A DNA stretch of 64,000 nucleotides from NCBI GenBank assembly GCA_013399305.1, contig VXAI01000275.1, forward strand, positions 239,086 through 303,085, written 5' to 3'. This document shows, piece by piece, positions 38,976 to 51,100 of this stretch (within the stretch, counting starts at the first letter, position 1; each line of letters begins with the position of its first letter). The notes beneath the pieces are model-generated. The model was not told where the DNA came from, did no database searches, and saw only the letters and a list, made by a program, of their open reading frames with translations. Source of the DNA: Rostratula benghalensis (Eukaryota > Chordata > Aves > Charadriiformes > Rostratulidae). The translations under genes and the position numbers were made by a program.

Positions 38976-39710
38976 ACCTGAATGTTAGACACATCAACCT
39001 TTATTTGCCTAGTCTATCAACAGACAATATCTGCGTCAGAAGTGGGAATTGATCTCAGGTTTCTTGCACATGGGATCACATAAAAAGGAAGTGCCAATAC
39101 TAGGATCCTGCAGCTACTTAAAAAAAATAATAAAATAATCAGAACATTGCCTGTAAATTAACTGGAAAGACACACAAGGTTTGTTGAATACAACTTTTAA
39201 ACAAAATATGACTATTCTGAAGTCTGCAGCTATCCTCTTAGCCTCTGAGTTGAAGTCATCTGAATCTTAGGAATGTCAGTTTATCGTGGAGACTGGACAA
39301 CTCACGACTTTTATTTGTACTCTTTGATATCTCATGCAGGCACTTTGCCAGACAAATGGAAGTAATTAGTGACCTTTCTAGCTATGGTCACTTAGAGGCT
39401 GAGCTCAACCACCCACCTAGTCACAAGTTCTTGTCAGTATGTGATTTTTCACCTTTTTTCTCATCATTCTTGCATCCTCCCATTTTCAACATTTCGTTGA
39501 ACTCTGTCTATATGTCTGCTGCCTTTCCTTTGCCCAAGAAAGTTCACCACCGCAAACCTTGATAAGTGAATTTAACCTTCAGCATGAATATCAAGTCTCC
39601 TATGATTCAGGCCCACAGCTAAGCTTCACGAGATAAGGGCCTAATTAATTTAATCGTTAAAGAAAAAGAGTGAACTCCTACTCAGGTGTGCCTGAAATCA
39701 TCTGTTCGAT

Positions 39711-39728
39711 TATTTATTTATTTATTTA
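39711..39728. repeat. Short (TTTA)n microsatellite
   Basis: Four to five TTTA units in AT-rich DNA. Confidence 0.85.
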
Positions 39729-40053
39729 CCATTTTGCTTTGAAACTAGAAGATAATGGAAATGTGAACAATAGTTTCTCGTCTTCCCCTTCCTGCCTTTA
39801 ATTTTTTTGATTTGTCAGGTCAATTTTTTACTGCATGTGGGGAAAAAAAAACAACAAAAAACCCCCAACACTTTCACATAGAAATTCAAAGGCTTTACTT
39901 ATACTTAAATCAAGATTAAACAAGAATACATGTTATCCTCTAGCAGGAAACCTTTGTATTGAACGTGAAAGAGTTAACAAATTGTTCTGTAAAAAGCTGT
40001 TCTGAAATTGTATGGATTTACTTGATCACAGTTCAGACACGTTTAATACTGAC

Positions 40054-40077
40054 TGGTTATCAGGATTCTGATAACCA
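40054..40077. repeat. 10-bp hairpin holding two opposed GATA-type motifs
   Basis: TGGTTATCAG and CTGATAACCA are perfect reverse complements with a 4-base loop GATT. Each arm contains TTATCAG/CTGATAA, the GATA-factor consensus. Confidence 0.75.
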
Positions 40078-41120
40078 AGATGCTTTAGAACATACCTGAT
40101 TTTAAGTAGCAGAGCATTCAATTAATTTATGTAATATCTCCTCAAATGGTGATAGTTAAAAACTTGCATAATAAGCTTTTGACTGAATCAAGGCCTCAAA
40201 TTTAACTCTAGCTCTCAGAAAAAGTGTTTCTATTTTTTTCCTTTTTTTTTCTCCAGGAACTTATTCAGGTTTTTTGCAAAATTTGTGTGTTGGAATAAGT
40301 GTTGTTAATCCTTTTCAACCTGTAAAATACTCTGAGTTAGACTACAGTTATCCAAAAGAATTAAAAACGTTATTCTTTCTTCAGAACACATTTTTCACAG
40401 GTTTACTTTATGTCCAACTTCTTGATATTGAAGATCATGAAATTTAGTGCAGAAATGGTCCAGCATTCATTCATTATTTCTGTCCTGGAGCAGTGAAAAA
40501 AACATACTTAATAACATATTTACTATAAGTTTTGACCAGTCTGGCACCTAATAACAGCGCTTCTGCAGCATTTTCTGGGAGATTAAGAGCCATAGCAAAA
40601 GGAAAAAAGTCAACTAAGTCAAACATTCCAAGTCTGCATTGGTCTTCTGTGCACTGTACTCTCATCAAGTGCTTTCTTATCCAACGCTAAACATATGAGC
40701 AATTCTTCCCATCCTCAAGACTCGCTTGAGAAATTTAAAAGCATTTGAACAATAATCACAGTATAGGGAACTGTGATTATTAGGGTACAGAGAAGGAACA
40801 TAGCAGACAGTACTCTTTGTGAGTTGCTTTTCCCCAGTAGTGGAATTTGTGGTCTTGCCCTCTCTGAGAAATGTCCAAGTGCTGTCCTGAGATGGGAGAG
40901 ACTGAACACAATCACATGCACCAATTTTCTCTGGGAGATGGAGCAGTAATTAAGGTTCTAAGTGGCAATTTGGGATACAGGACAAAGATAAGTTTGTCAC
41001 TTAAGCACAGAAGAAGAGTAATACTGCATTAGTCACACCAGAGATAATAGGAGCTAGAAAATGATGACATGTGAGCCTCATGTTAAACCCACTTATGCTT
41101 AATTCTTTGTGCTGAGTATA

Positions 41121-41140
41121 AATTGTTCTAAAGAACAATT
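41121..41140. repeat. 9-bp inverted repeat with TGTTCT/AGAACA half-sites
   Basis: AATTGTTCT, AA, AGAACAATT. A further AGAACA lies at 41150-41155. The half-sites are everted, not in the inverted three-base-spaced arrangement of a classical steroid response element. Confidence 0.7.
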
Positions 41141-44100
41141 CATTCCTACAGAACAGTTCTTCACGTAATGCCACTAACATTTCTGTCACCTTGATTTAGG
41201 CCATTAAATGTCAGTAAGACAAGCTAACACTGCCTAAGGGCATCTTTGTCCTACGCACCAAAAATCTTGTTCTATCATTTTCTACTTTTCTTCAGTATCT
41301 CATTAAAAGATCTAACTTTCTCATGCAGGGATAGTTTCACCAGGAGTGGAAGACAGGGACTAGGACTGGTGACTCCCCTTTCTCTCCCCAGTATTCCTAC
41401 CAAATGCAGTATGCACTACAATGTAGAGAATTGAGTTGTAATATGATTGGGTGCATCTCTGCCTCTGCTACCACCCTGCCCCTGAGGTACCCAGCCTGCC
41501 ATGTACACAACATGTCCCTTTTATTACTTCCATCTCTGAACCCCCTAACTCTCCAGAGGTGTGTTTTTATGTCCCAAAATAACAACTAAGCCATGGATGA
41601 TGAGGGAGCACAAGTAAGTCTTCCATGAGAATAAAAGGTGCTCACCTACCCTGCAACAGTTTTGAATGTCAAAAGATCCACAATTTCCAGCATCAGACAT
41701 ATCCTTATAATTTGAAAACACAGAAAATACTATAAATCCATGCTGGTCTGGCAAGTGGTCTCACAGCAAAACTGGGTTTTCAAGGACAGAATATTCCTGG
41801 GAGGAGTAGGAGTTGGTGTGCTGCTTTCAGAGAGTGGAAGTTCAACAAAAAAGCTGTATTGAATTTTTCTTTTGGCAAAAGTGGATGTAGATCCTGTCAG
41901 TATTAAAACCTCAGAGGTAAAGGTTTAAAATGTTAGTAGATTATGCAGCATTAAAAATGTGCAGACATCTTCACTGTTGAGTTAATTAAGTGCTGCCATC
42001 TTAACTGCCTGCAGCCTATTTGAAAAGATGCTCTGAACCAAATGCCACATGATCTTCTGACCTGCAGTCATAGGGTTACATGGCCCAGACACCACTAAAC
42101 TCGGTGCCTTCTACCCGCTGAGGTTATGAGTTTGTCTCATCTACAGGAGAATTTCAAAGCAGGCACTCAAAGAAAACTTTGAAGTTCAAAGCTCTGAGGA
42201 AAGTTTAAACACGTCCTGTAAAACAACCACTATTGGGTCTTGGGAGAGCTGTTCCCACTTCTGCAGCTTCTTCTAGAGGTAGATTGTAGCCTGAGACTCA
42301 AAGGAAATATACTTTACTTACTCTCCTGGAGACTGAATTTTTGAAGCACTGTTGCAGCATTTTTTTTCCTAAGGACTTTGTGTATATGTCCTTGAAGAAC
42401 AACAACAGCTTTGTGGCTGAGGGGAAGACATAAATGTTCTTTAAAGATGTTTCTGGAGGTTACTTTTAGAAAGCCTGGAGTCTGCTCCCACTAAAGTAAG
42501 CAAGAAAGTTATCACTGGCATGAGCAGGAACAAGACTACATGTAGCAATTTTACATTTAGACTGGATTAGGAAGCCTTTTGTTCTGATCTCTAGTTTGTA
42601 TGTCTTGTTTACACAAGACAGATAATGCCAATAAAAGGACTAACCACTATTAACAAACAACTATAATAGATACTTACCAGATAACCAGGTAAGTATGGAA
42701 TGTATTGTGTTACAACAAAGAAGGGGGTATTAGTTGCTCAGTATCATATAAGGATGTTGTTTTCCCATAAAAGGAGCAAATTTTCCAGTGTTTGAATCAA
42801 AGCAGGCATCTGATTTATTTGCAATGAATCACTCCCATCCTTCTGCCCTCACCCTGGAGGACACTCTCTCTGGGAACAAAGTAGCCTGAACATACTTCTC
42901 TCCTAGGACAGCTACTGGATGCTGAATGCACCAAACATTTTATCAACAGGTCACAAAGGTATCTCCCAACAGCAGAAGACTGATGAAACTTCTGTCTCTT
43001 GGCTTTAGTTCAGTCTGATGGAGGTAAAAGTACTGTGACTGACACAGTAACATCCACCCATTCCCTGCAAGAGCTGATAACTCATGCCCTATGTGCTTCC
43101 ACATTGCCGTCTTTCCTTTGCACACCCTGAATTTCCCTTTGTGCTCTTCCTCTGAGTCCCAAGCTCTTCATTTAGCCATACAAATGTTCAATTCTGCACA
43201 GTCCATTTCTTCCTTGCACCTTCATCTGAACCCTTACCTCTCAATCAGTTCTCATCCTCATCCTTTCTCTTCCATTTCCCAGGATCTTTGTTTACCCAAA
43301 TTCACATTCCTCCTTACCCAGCCCTGCTGCAGACCCTCTTCCATGGTCTCCTGACTTCCTCTTTACATTTTCATCAGATTGGCTTGCAACCCCAGTCTCC
43401 CTTCCTTCCTCTTTCTCAGAGTTAAACTCAGTATACCCTCAGTATATCTCCTTTTGCCATCACTTTTCTGCTTACCCACAGCAATATCCTGCACAGGTCC
43501 CCATCAGACTGCCATCTTGGGGTATGTCAAACATTGGGTTGTGCAAAGCATCTCCATGAAGACTTTGAATCTCTAAGCGGGAAACCCAAGGAGGTGAACA
43601 ACTTTTTATCCTCTTTCATCTCTTCTAAGTAGCTTTAATCTCCTGCTGCAATTCAGCACCTTTATTACAGCTCAAAACCCCTGCCCTCACTTTGAGGAGT
43701 CAGGGAAACAGCATCCTGCTTTGCAAAATATGTCATTACAGGCAAATCTTGAAATTTAGCCCAGTCACTGGTACAAATAAGCTGACTCTCATCTGTGTTT
43801 AGAAATTCTGCCTGCAACCAGAGCTCTAAGCCTTAAGTCATGCTCTCCTTCCACGAATTTCTCCATGAAATCCAGGAGATAAAAAACTGGGAACCCCTCC
43901 TTGTGCCTTCCCCAATAAAGGGTGACTTTTATGTTCCCAGCAGAAGGCTTAAGGCTAGCTCATGTACACTGCTTTCTCTTTGTTTAGCTGGAGTGCTGGG
44001 CTGCAGCAAACCCACATTTGTATTGCTTCTTAAGGAGCTTTTCAGCAAAGGGCTTGCTGTTACAAAATACGGTGATGACAAAAAGAAGCCTTTCATGGGA

Positions 44101-44399
44101 ATGTTTTCATTCAATGAAAGCTCTTGGGGAAATGGACCTCTTGGATCCAGGAGGAAAACCCTGGTAAAACGGGGTGTGAAAGAGCATATTTTCCTTGACG
44201 AACCATGTATGTAGCAAGTGGGTTCATTTCTTAATACCCAGATTAGGCAGGGAACTTAAGCCTGAGTCTCCTGTCTCTTTTGCTCATGAACAAAGCCCCT
44301 CTCCTCATCTGAAGGGTAGTTTCTACCCCATGGCAGGTCTTTCACAGCTTACCCTGCTAAAGCATATCTAACCTGCATAAATACTTAAATACTTGCTGA

Positions 44400-44535
44400 G
44401 ATAGGAGAGTGTTTTGCAAGAGATTGATTTGACAGTGGTGGTGTTCAGACTTTCACACAGGATGTGGGAAACTGAGGGTTCAGGTCCCTGCCTCAATGAA
44501 TATTTAATTATTTATGGAAAGTGGAGGAGCTGCAG
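44400..44535 (+). mobile_element. Possible ancient tRNA-derived SINE remnant
   Basis: GGATGTGGGAAACTGAGG followed by GTTCAGGTCCCTGCCTCAATGAATATTTAATTATTTA contains a B-box-like GGTTCAGGTCC and resembles an old interspersed repeat of reptiles and birds in which a tRNA-like GTTCAA-TCC segment follows GATGTGGGAGAC. No intact A box or cloverleaf is evident, so it is not a tRNA gene. Confidence 0.38.
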
Positions 44536-46048
44536 TAGGAAGGAGTGAAAGACAGTAATAGCTCTGGGGTTGGGATGACAGAGGATGCTGGAGAAGGCAG
44601 AGGAAGACCTCATCCCCAGGTGTCTCACATCCCTGCTGACTGTTCCAGTCACTGCGGCTCATTTGCTCTGGTACTTCAGGGGAAGTCTTCTGCTTATGTC
44701 CCACTGCAAAGGTTTTGAAATCTCTGTGAAACACAAATTACTCCAGTTCTGATGTTTCTCAACTTTTCAGACCTCTGTTTTTCAGTGTTAATATTCTTTG
44801 AAGTCTTCCACTGTAAAATATTTAAAACACAAAATAAAAGATCTCTGTCTTCCCTGTTACTTGTTAAGGAAGCAGTCTGAATAGTTTGCTGTCTTTACAG
44901 CCTGAATTCCAGGTCTGATCTAGCCTCCTGAGCATTTTTGTGGCTGAGAAAAAATAATAATAAAAAAAAAAATTAATGGGTTTTATATTTGGTTTGGACA
45001 GCCACAAGGCCTGAGGTCAGGCTTACAGGAGCAATTTCCGTAGACTAACACTCCCAAGCTGTGTCTTATAATGCCTTTAAGGATCACGAAAGGAGGTTGT
45101 AAAAATAAAATACCCACCGTGAAAAAGTGTGAATGTATGTTCTCAGACCTCACAACAGAGACTCAGGCTTACGACCTATAAGTAGTATTCATAGAGTTCA
45201 GCAGCTGGGCTCAGTATTCAACTAGAAGTCTACATGCAGGAGGAAGAAGGGAGCATTGTGTGGCAAGTGGTATGAACCTTTACATTTCATGGCATCTTTG
45301 GACATCCATCCTAATCCTTTCACTCTCCTTCAGTTTTAGCCACCCCTTTTCTATACTTGCAGTTTACTTCATGTCAGAGAATTCTTTCCATTTATAGTGT
45401 CTCATGCTGTGAAATCCAAAATCTTCATCCTTATTTATCTTTACACAGTCATCCCAGGTCCTTTTTGCCTGCTCACTGTAGTCCTCAGAGTGGAATTTAA
45501 GCCTATTAGATCTAACTTTGCTGCTTGCTCCCTTCAAATATATGGTGTCTTTGTCTGTGTGACTTCAGTAAACATTGTTTTTCTACAAAGCTTCCACCAA
45601 CGAATGCCTTCAAACCTTAAAATTCTCCTAATAGCAAATAGGTTGTACAAGCTCCCCCAGATTCCCACACTTACTTGGAGCTCACATGGATCTCACTTGG
45701 ATCACATTCATCTCTGTGATCCCGTTACCCACAGAATTCCCATCTGATCAGGAGCTGTAGTAGAGGGGCAGCTCTGGCTCAAATTATCTTCCCAGGCCTA
45801 AAGAAGGCCCAAGATCTACTTGCTGGTAGAGTAGGTAGAAATGGCTCAGCCTTACTCAAGACCAGTCCACCCAGACAGCATGAAAGAGTGAGTGTGGACC
45901 TGCATGTGGGCACCATGCTTGTTCTGGTTCTCGTCCTTCAGTAAGCTAGGTCAACTGCATTATAAAACATTCGGTTTTAAAATGGCAGAGGTTGAACAAG
46001 AGACAGTGAAGAAAACCCATCTCTGATTTCAGAGTTGATCCTTGTTAG

Positions 46049-46096
46049 TGAGTCAGTACAGGAGATTCTGACTGAGTCAGTACAGGAGATTCTGAC
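46049..46096. repeat. Exact 24-bp tandem duplication with AP-1 motifs
   Basis: Two identical adjacent copies of the unit beginning TGAGTCAGTACAGGAG and ending ATTCTGAC (46049-46072, 46073-46096). Each starts with TGAGTCA, the consensus AP-1 (Fos/Jun) binding site. Confidence 0.93.
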
Positions 46097-46589
46097 TGTT
46101 TCACTACAGTTTTGTCCTCAGACAATGTGGTTAAATTTGCACTGTACTAGACCAACCAGCAGCATTCGTGGGCAGAGATGCCAACTGGCGTGGAAGGACC
46201 TATATCTGCACTTGTAAACGAACATATCCATTGACACAAGATGGCTGCATGCAAACCAGAGTGCTAGTTAGGATAAGTCAAGTTCATATCTGGGCCCTTG
46301 CAGGGCTTTGCTAGCACAGGAGGTCACAGCTAGCACCCAGGAATGCTCCCAGGCACACAGGTTTACTGCAATAGACGCAGGCTTTTTGTAAAATCTGTGA
46401 GAATCAAGGACCTTGTTTGCCATCTTGACTCAATTCAGAAAAGCTCTAGTTTGCGTGGAAGGGTAAGATATGCCCTATTTTGCTCTGTTGTGAAAGGGCA
46501 TTTAGAAATAAATATGTAGCAGAGGAGGTAAAATTTAATGCAGAATCCATCTCCTTGACTTTTGCAGGAAGTAAAGCTCATCAACCACA

Positions 46590-46690
46590 ACAGCTCATGG
46601 CCTGATTTACTGCTGGGGTGCCCTAGTATTGTGTTAATGTAAATCCATTGATTTCTGTAGATTTACAGTAGTATTACATTGGAGTAACAG
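46590..46690. mobile_element. Possible old amniote interspersed repeat
   Basis: GGCCTGATTTACTGCTGG, GTAAATCCATTGATTTC, TTTACAGTAGTATTACATTGGAGTAACAG resemble a degenerate repeat common in reptile and bird genomes, with ATTGACTTCAATGGAGTTACAC-type phrases. Diverged; family not identified. Confidence 0.3.
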
Positions 46691-48098
46691 GTTAATAAAC
46701 ATAGCACTCAGTGAAGGGACTGTGTGACAGAAAGCTTGCCTGTGTTCTCCAGTTCAGCTGGCCAATAAAAGCTACTCTTTCTCCATAGAGTGTTAGTTTA
46801 AAAAAAAAAAACAACGGTGAATGACCTTCTCTTACTAGCCTCTGAATTGAAAGGTATTTGTGAATTACTGCTGGTAGGTATTTCAAGAGCAAAAATAGTA
46901 CAAAATTAAAATTAATTCTGCCAGTCCCCCTAACCAGCATAAATGAAGATTTGTAAAGGACCAGACCAATGCTCAGCATATCTGTCACCAATAGATGTGA
47001 CAGATGCTCTGCATGACAATGCCTGCATTTTTCCAGTTGATTTGTAACTGCCCTGGAAAACAGTGAAAGTTAGCTGAAATTTTTGCACTGACACTTATTT
47101 CTCTATTTGGTTTGGGTTAGGGTTTTTTTTGTTGTTGTTGTTTTGGTTTTGGGGTTTTTTATGTCCTGAACACAGAGGTTCTCCTTTGGGCTACTTGTTC
47201 TTTGTCTTCTGTTACATGCTACAGAAGGGAAAACATTAACCCCTTGACAGCTGCTATGCTAGCTTATAAAACTGCTTAAAACATATTATTAGAGCGAAAG
47301 AAAATCTATCATGTAGAAAAAAGATTCAGAACAACTTAGAGTGAAAAGACAACACCTTTACAAAGCAAATTTTAGAAAGCAGAGATGAGTGTGAAGCAGA
47401 AAAACATATATGCATGAATTTGACCATATTAATGAGAATAAGAATCACAGATTCTTCTTACTGAGAAAAAAAAAAAAAAAGAACAAATTCATGGGACACT
47501 CTCAGATAGAAGAGCATATCATTAAATTGCTGGCAGTGGACTGTCCTTGGGATAAAGAAATGGGTCTTATTTCTGACAGAACAAGCCACAGTGATGAGGT
47601 TATAAATGCATAATTCCAAAGGGAAAATGACAATAAGCCTTTCATTGTTGGCAACACAAGCAGAAAAAATTTCCAGCAAGGGAAAGCTGTGGCACCATTG
47701 CCAAAGGGTTACCTAGCAATCAGGATCTGTACTACTTGATCAATACATTTGCAAATCCTGACAAAATACATAGACAAAATACATAGCTGATTCCCGAAAA
47801 GAATGTGAATTGTCCCGATTCTTGCAGCTTGCACTGCTGTCCAATTCTCAAATGGAAGGAAAAACCATCTATCTTGTTCTTTTTACCTTACATTTTTTCC
47901 AGATGCCTACTTGGGTCTGAGTTTCTGGCATCTGAGTCCTGCACTGATCAATTTCCATCACAAGGTCCTATGTAGACCTTCTTTCAGGATGTTGCCTGTC
48001 AATAAAAAATCAATGAATTCAACCACTAGTAAAAGAAACTTATAACATCCAGTTGTACTGCAGAGGCACATTAGCTGCTTGCAGACAAAAAATGAGGC

Positions 48099-48137
48099 TG
48101 TGTATGTATGTATGTATATATATATACACACATATAT
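48099..48137. repeat. TGTA/TA microsatellite
   Basis: TGTATGTATGTATG passing into TATATATATACACACATATAT, partly self-complementary. Confidence 0.85.
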
Positions 48138-48143
48138 CCCCTG

Positions 48144-48192
48144 TGTATGTAAAGACCCATTGTATGTAAAGCCTGATGTATGTAAAGACCAT
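48144..48192. repeat. Three tandem copies of a 16-17-bp unit
   Basis: TGTATGTAAAGACCCAT, TGTATGTAAAGCCTGA and TGTATGTAAAGACCAT follow one another directly; the first nine to eleven bases are identical. Probably a local expansion next to the TGTA microsatellite. Confidence 0.85.
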
Positions 48193-51100
48193 TGCAGTCA
48201 CAACCTGCTGTATTGTTTTTGTGGGCATGTCCAACATTTAACCTGGTCAGGTGTCTTTACATCGAATCTCAGTGGCTGTACTACATACTGAGTATGGAGC
48301 GCTGTCTAGCCATGCTCCCCCTATCCCCCAACAGTGGAAGAGGGAAGAGGAAGACACTAGCAGCTGCCAACATCAAAAAATAATGCCCTTCCCCATCTCC
48401 CTCTCTCCATGGTATTGGCCCTAACGTAAAGTAGAAATGAAAGCTGTGAGATTTTTCAAAGGAAGTTTCAGGATTCTGACAGAACTGGAACAGGACTAGG
48501 GCAAAATGGTTCCCCACAGAGCAGGAGAGGAGCTAATTTAATACTATTGGGCTAGAATAACAGTACCACCAAATTTCTAGGGAATATTGGGCAAACAGCA
48601 ACACCATTTCTGTGTAAGCTCAGGAGACTAAACAGGAAAATGACCTTCTAGAGTTCCTGAATGTCACTGGTCAAGGCCAAAATTTGAGACTCCAGCAAAG
48701 GGACAGCTGTGGTTAGTACAGGGTAGTGAGGGCTGGAACCACAGTACCAGAAGCTGTTTTAATTCAGCTAATACACTTGCAGAAGCTCTGAATTACAGGT
48801 TCGTTGGTGATCATAAAACAGATCAAGAACTGACATCAATTAATTACTGAGGAAGCAAAGTAATGTTTTCCTAATCCTGTCACCAGGAGCTCAGGCTCTA
48901 ATGGCTGGCAAGACTGCTGAGGTACAGGCAAGTCTACCCAGGTCCCAGAAGCCGGGTAGAAGTCAGGGAACAATGCAAGGAGGCAGATGTTCAGTGAAGG
49001 ACCATGAATGTTAAAACAATATAACTCTACCAGAGATGAGCATTACTTTGGTTCTCATCCTAGCTCCCAGTTGGACCTGTTGCAAAGGACTTTGGCTATT
49101 GCCTTTCACTCAAGGAGTTCAGATGCTGCCTGTGGAATATTTATTTTCAGCTGCAGAAGATGGGCTAGTCCTCTAATACACATACACACTCTTGGTGCAA
49201 TCCCAAAGGTTTTTTGGTCTGCCAGACTATGAAGAGGAAGTAGATAACACATGGAGGCTGGCTTCCCATGGCAAGCACCCTCTGCAGAGAGTATTGGACT
49301 CCCAGGCAACCACAGCAGAATGTTGTCAATTCCCAGCAGACAAACATGATCCCCTCACTAAGCTGGGTCCATTGCTTGCTGCTCTCCTGGGAGTAGCTTC
49401 AGCATCATCAGATTCTTACATCAGCCCTCAAATCTAATCCTTTAAATTCCACTGCAAGTTGCAGACAGTCAGATGGGAAGTTATCACTTCCTCAGGTAAA
49501 ATGAACCCTGTATCTTTCCCCTCTGGATCTATGACAAGAGCAGAAACATGGAGACTGTCAGCAGAGCTATCCTCATACCTTTTTCTCAGGCTCAAAGGAG
49601 GGAGCTACCTAGGGATGAGCACAGCAAAATGGTTGCAGGAATCTCAGGGTGCTTTTCCTATTTCTTACTCAGCCCAGGGAGCTGGGAGCAGGGAAAGGGT
49701 AACTCTCAGGGGTGGGGGAGCAGAAAGATTAGGGACAGGAGGCATGCAGCGTAGGTATAGGAAGCACAAGTGCCATACAGCCATGAAACCAGTGCTGACA
49801 GCTAGCACAGCAAGCCCGTCACGTTTATCACCCTGCCTTTAATTACCTCACTACCAGCATCTTTTCTACAAAAGCTCTTTCACACCTTCTACAAATGTGT
49901 AACAGTAAACAAACTCCCACTGTGGATGAAAAAACTCTGCCAGTGAAAGAAACCTCAAGCAGGTTCTCTTAAGCTGAGAAAGAGTGCAAAAAGGTTGTGC
50001 TGGTTTGTAAAACTGTATGTACATAAGGACTTAGTGACCAGCTCCCACCTTTCACTAGACTTATCCTGTCTTCCCACAAGTTTTTCACAATTATCTTGCA
50101 AAGTAGCAGTTTTACTCCCTTCAAAGTGAAGTGTCTTTTCTTCACTGGGATTTGCTCTACGGTGGGTTGAAGTCATCCTTCATGTTCTACATATGGTCTC
50201 TGCAAAACTAAATGGAGAATTAGACAAGATCATGTTTAGGCATATGCTAAGATTTTTGCTCTTTGATTTGTTTCTAGACACAATTGAACATGTGAAAATA
50301 TCTGTGATTTTAACCCAAGTTTTACACTGAAGATTTTCATAATTTAAATTTGTATCTTAAAACAGCAACATGCAATAAAGTCCAATAAGGAAAAAAAACA
50401 GAGTCTGCAAAAAGCTGTGCGTTTCCAGCAGTTCAAGTGCTGAAAGCCCTTGAGCCCAAAGCAAGCAGCATGTGCTTCAGTTTGTCTCCTATTCTTCCAG
50501 GTATTTCTCTCTTCCAGGTATTGAGCATTAACAGCTCAGTGGGAATTAGCTCATTAAATGACCTGAAAGAATGGTCAAAGCATCAAGGTCTATACAGTCA
50601 CCAAAAAGTGGTAGAGAACTGTTGCCATAATAAAGTACCTCAGTCTTGCAGCTGGAGTTGGAAAAAAGAAAAAACAAATATCAAAACTGCAAAAAAGTCC
50701 TTTACTACATAGACAACTTAGGTTGATGCTGAGTTGAAGAGGGATAAGGGGCTAGGTGAAGACACACACACGGAAACACCAAATGCTTGTTGTTCTACTC
50801 TGTTCTACACTGCAGAGTACATCTGCACTGCAGGCAGAACCGCCATGGCAGATCCACATACATCAATCCTACTAGTGGTCTTTGTACAGGTAAATTAAGG
50901 CCTGGGGGGCTGTATACATGATTTTCTCAGACTGACATAGCAGCAAAATCTCATGAGAAAGAAAGAGTCATGCCTTTGTGAAAGCTGGTTGCAAATATAG
51001 ATCTCTAGTGCTTGGCACAATGGGTGCTGACAAAGGTATTGTTTGGATCCAGTGCCTTGTTTTCTCCAACAAACTGTCAAGGTAAGGGCAAGATACATGA

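Larger units (their letters stand above)
35046..44399. other. Gene-free stretch of 9.4 kb
   Basis: AT-rich, no supported coding exon. A pyrimidine-rich plus strand runs from about 43090 to 43530 and gives long but meaningless open frames. The frame at 43840-44214 (124 codons) has no recognisable domain. Holds three short palindromic elements listed separately and (TTTA)n at 39711-39728 and (GT)7 at 38441-38455. Confidence 0.5.

Noticed and set aside
43840..44214. 124-codon plus-strand frame
   Set aside because: No domain, signal or splice context; length is possible by chance in 64 kb.
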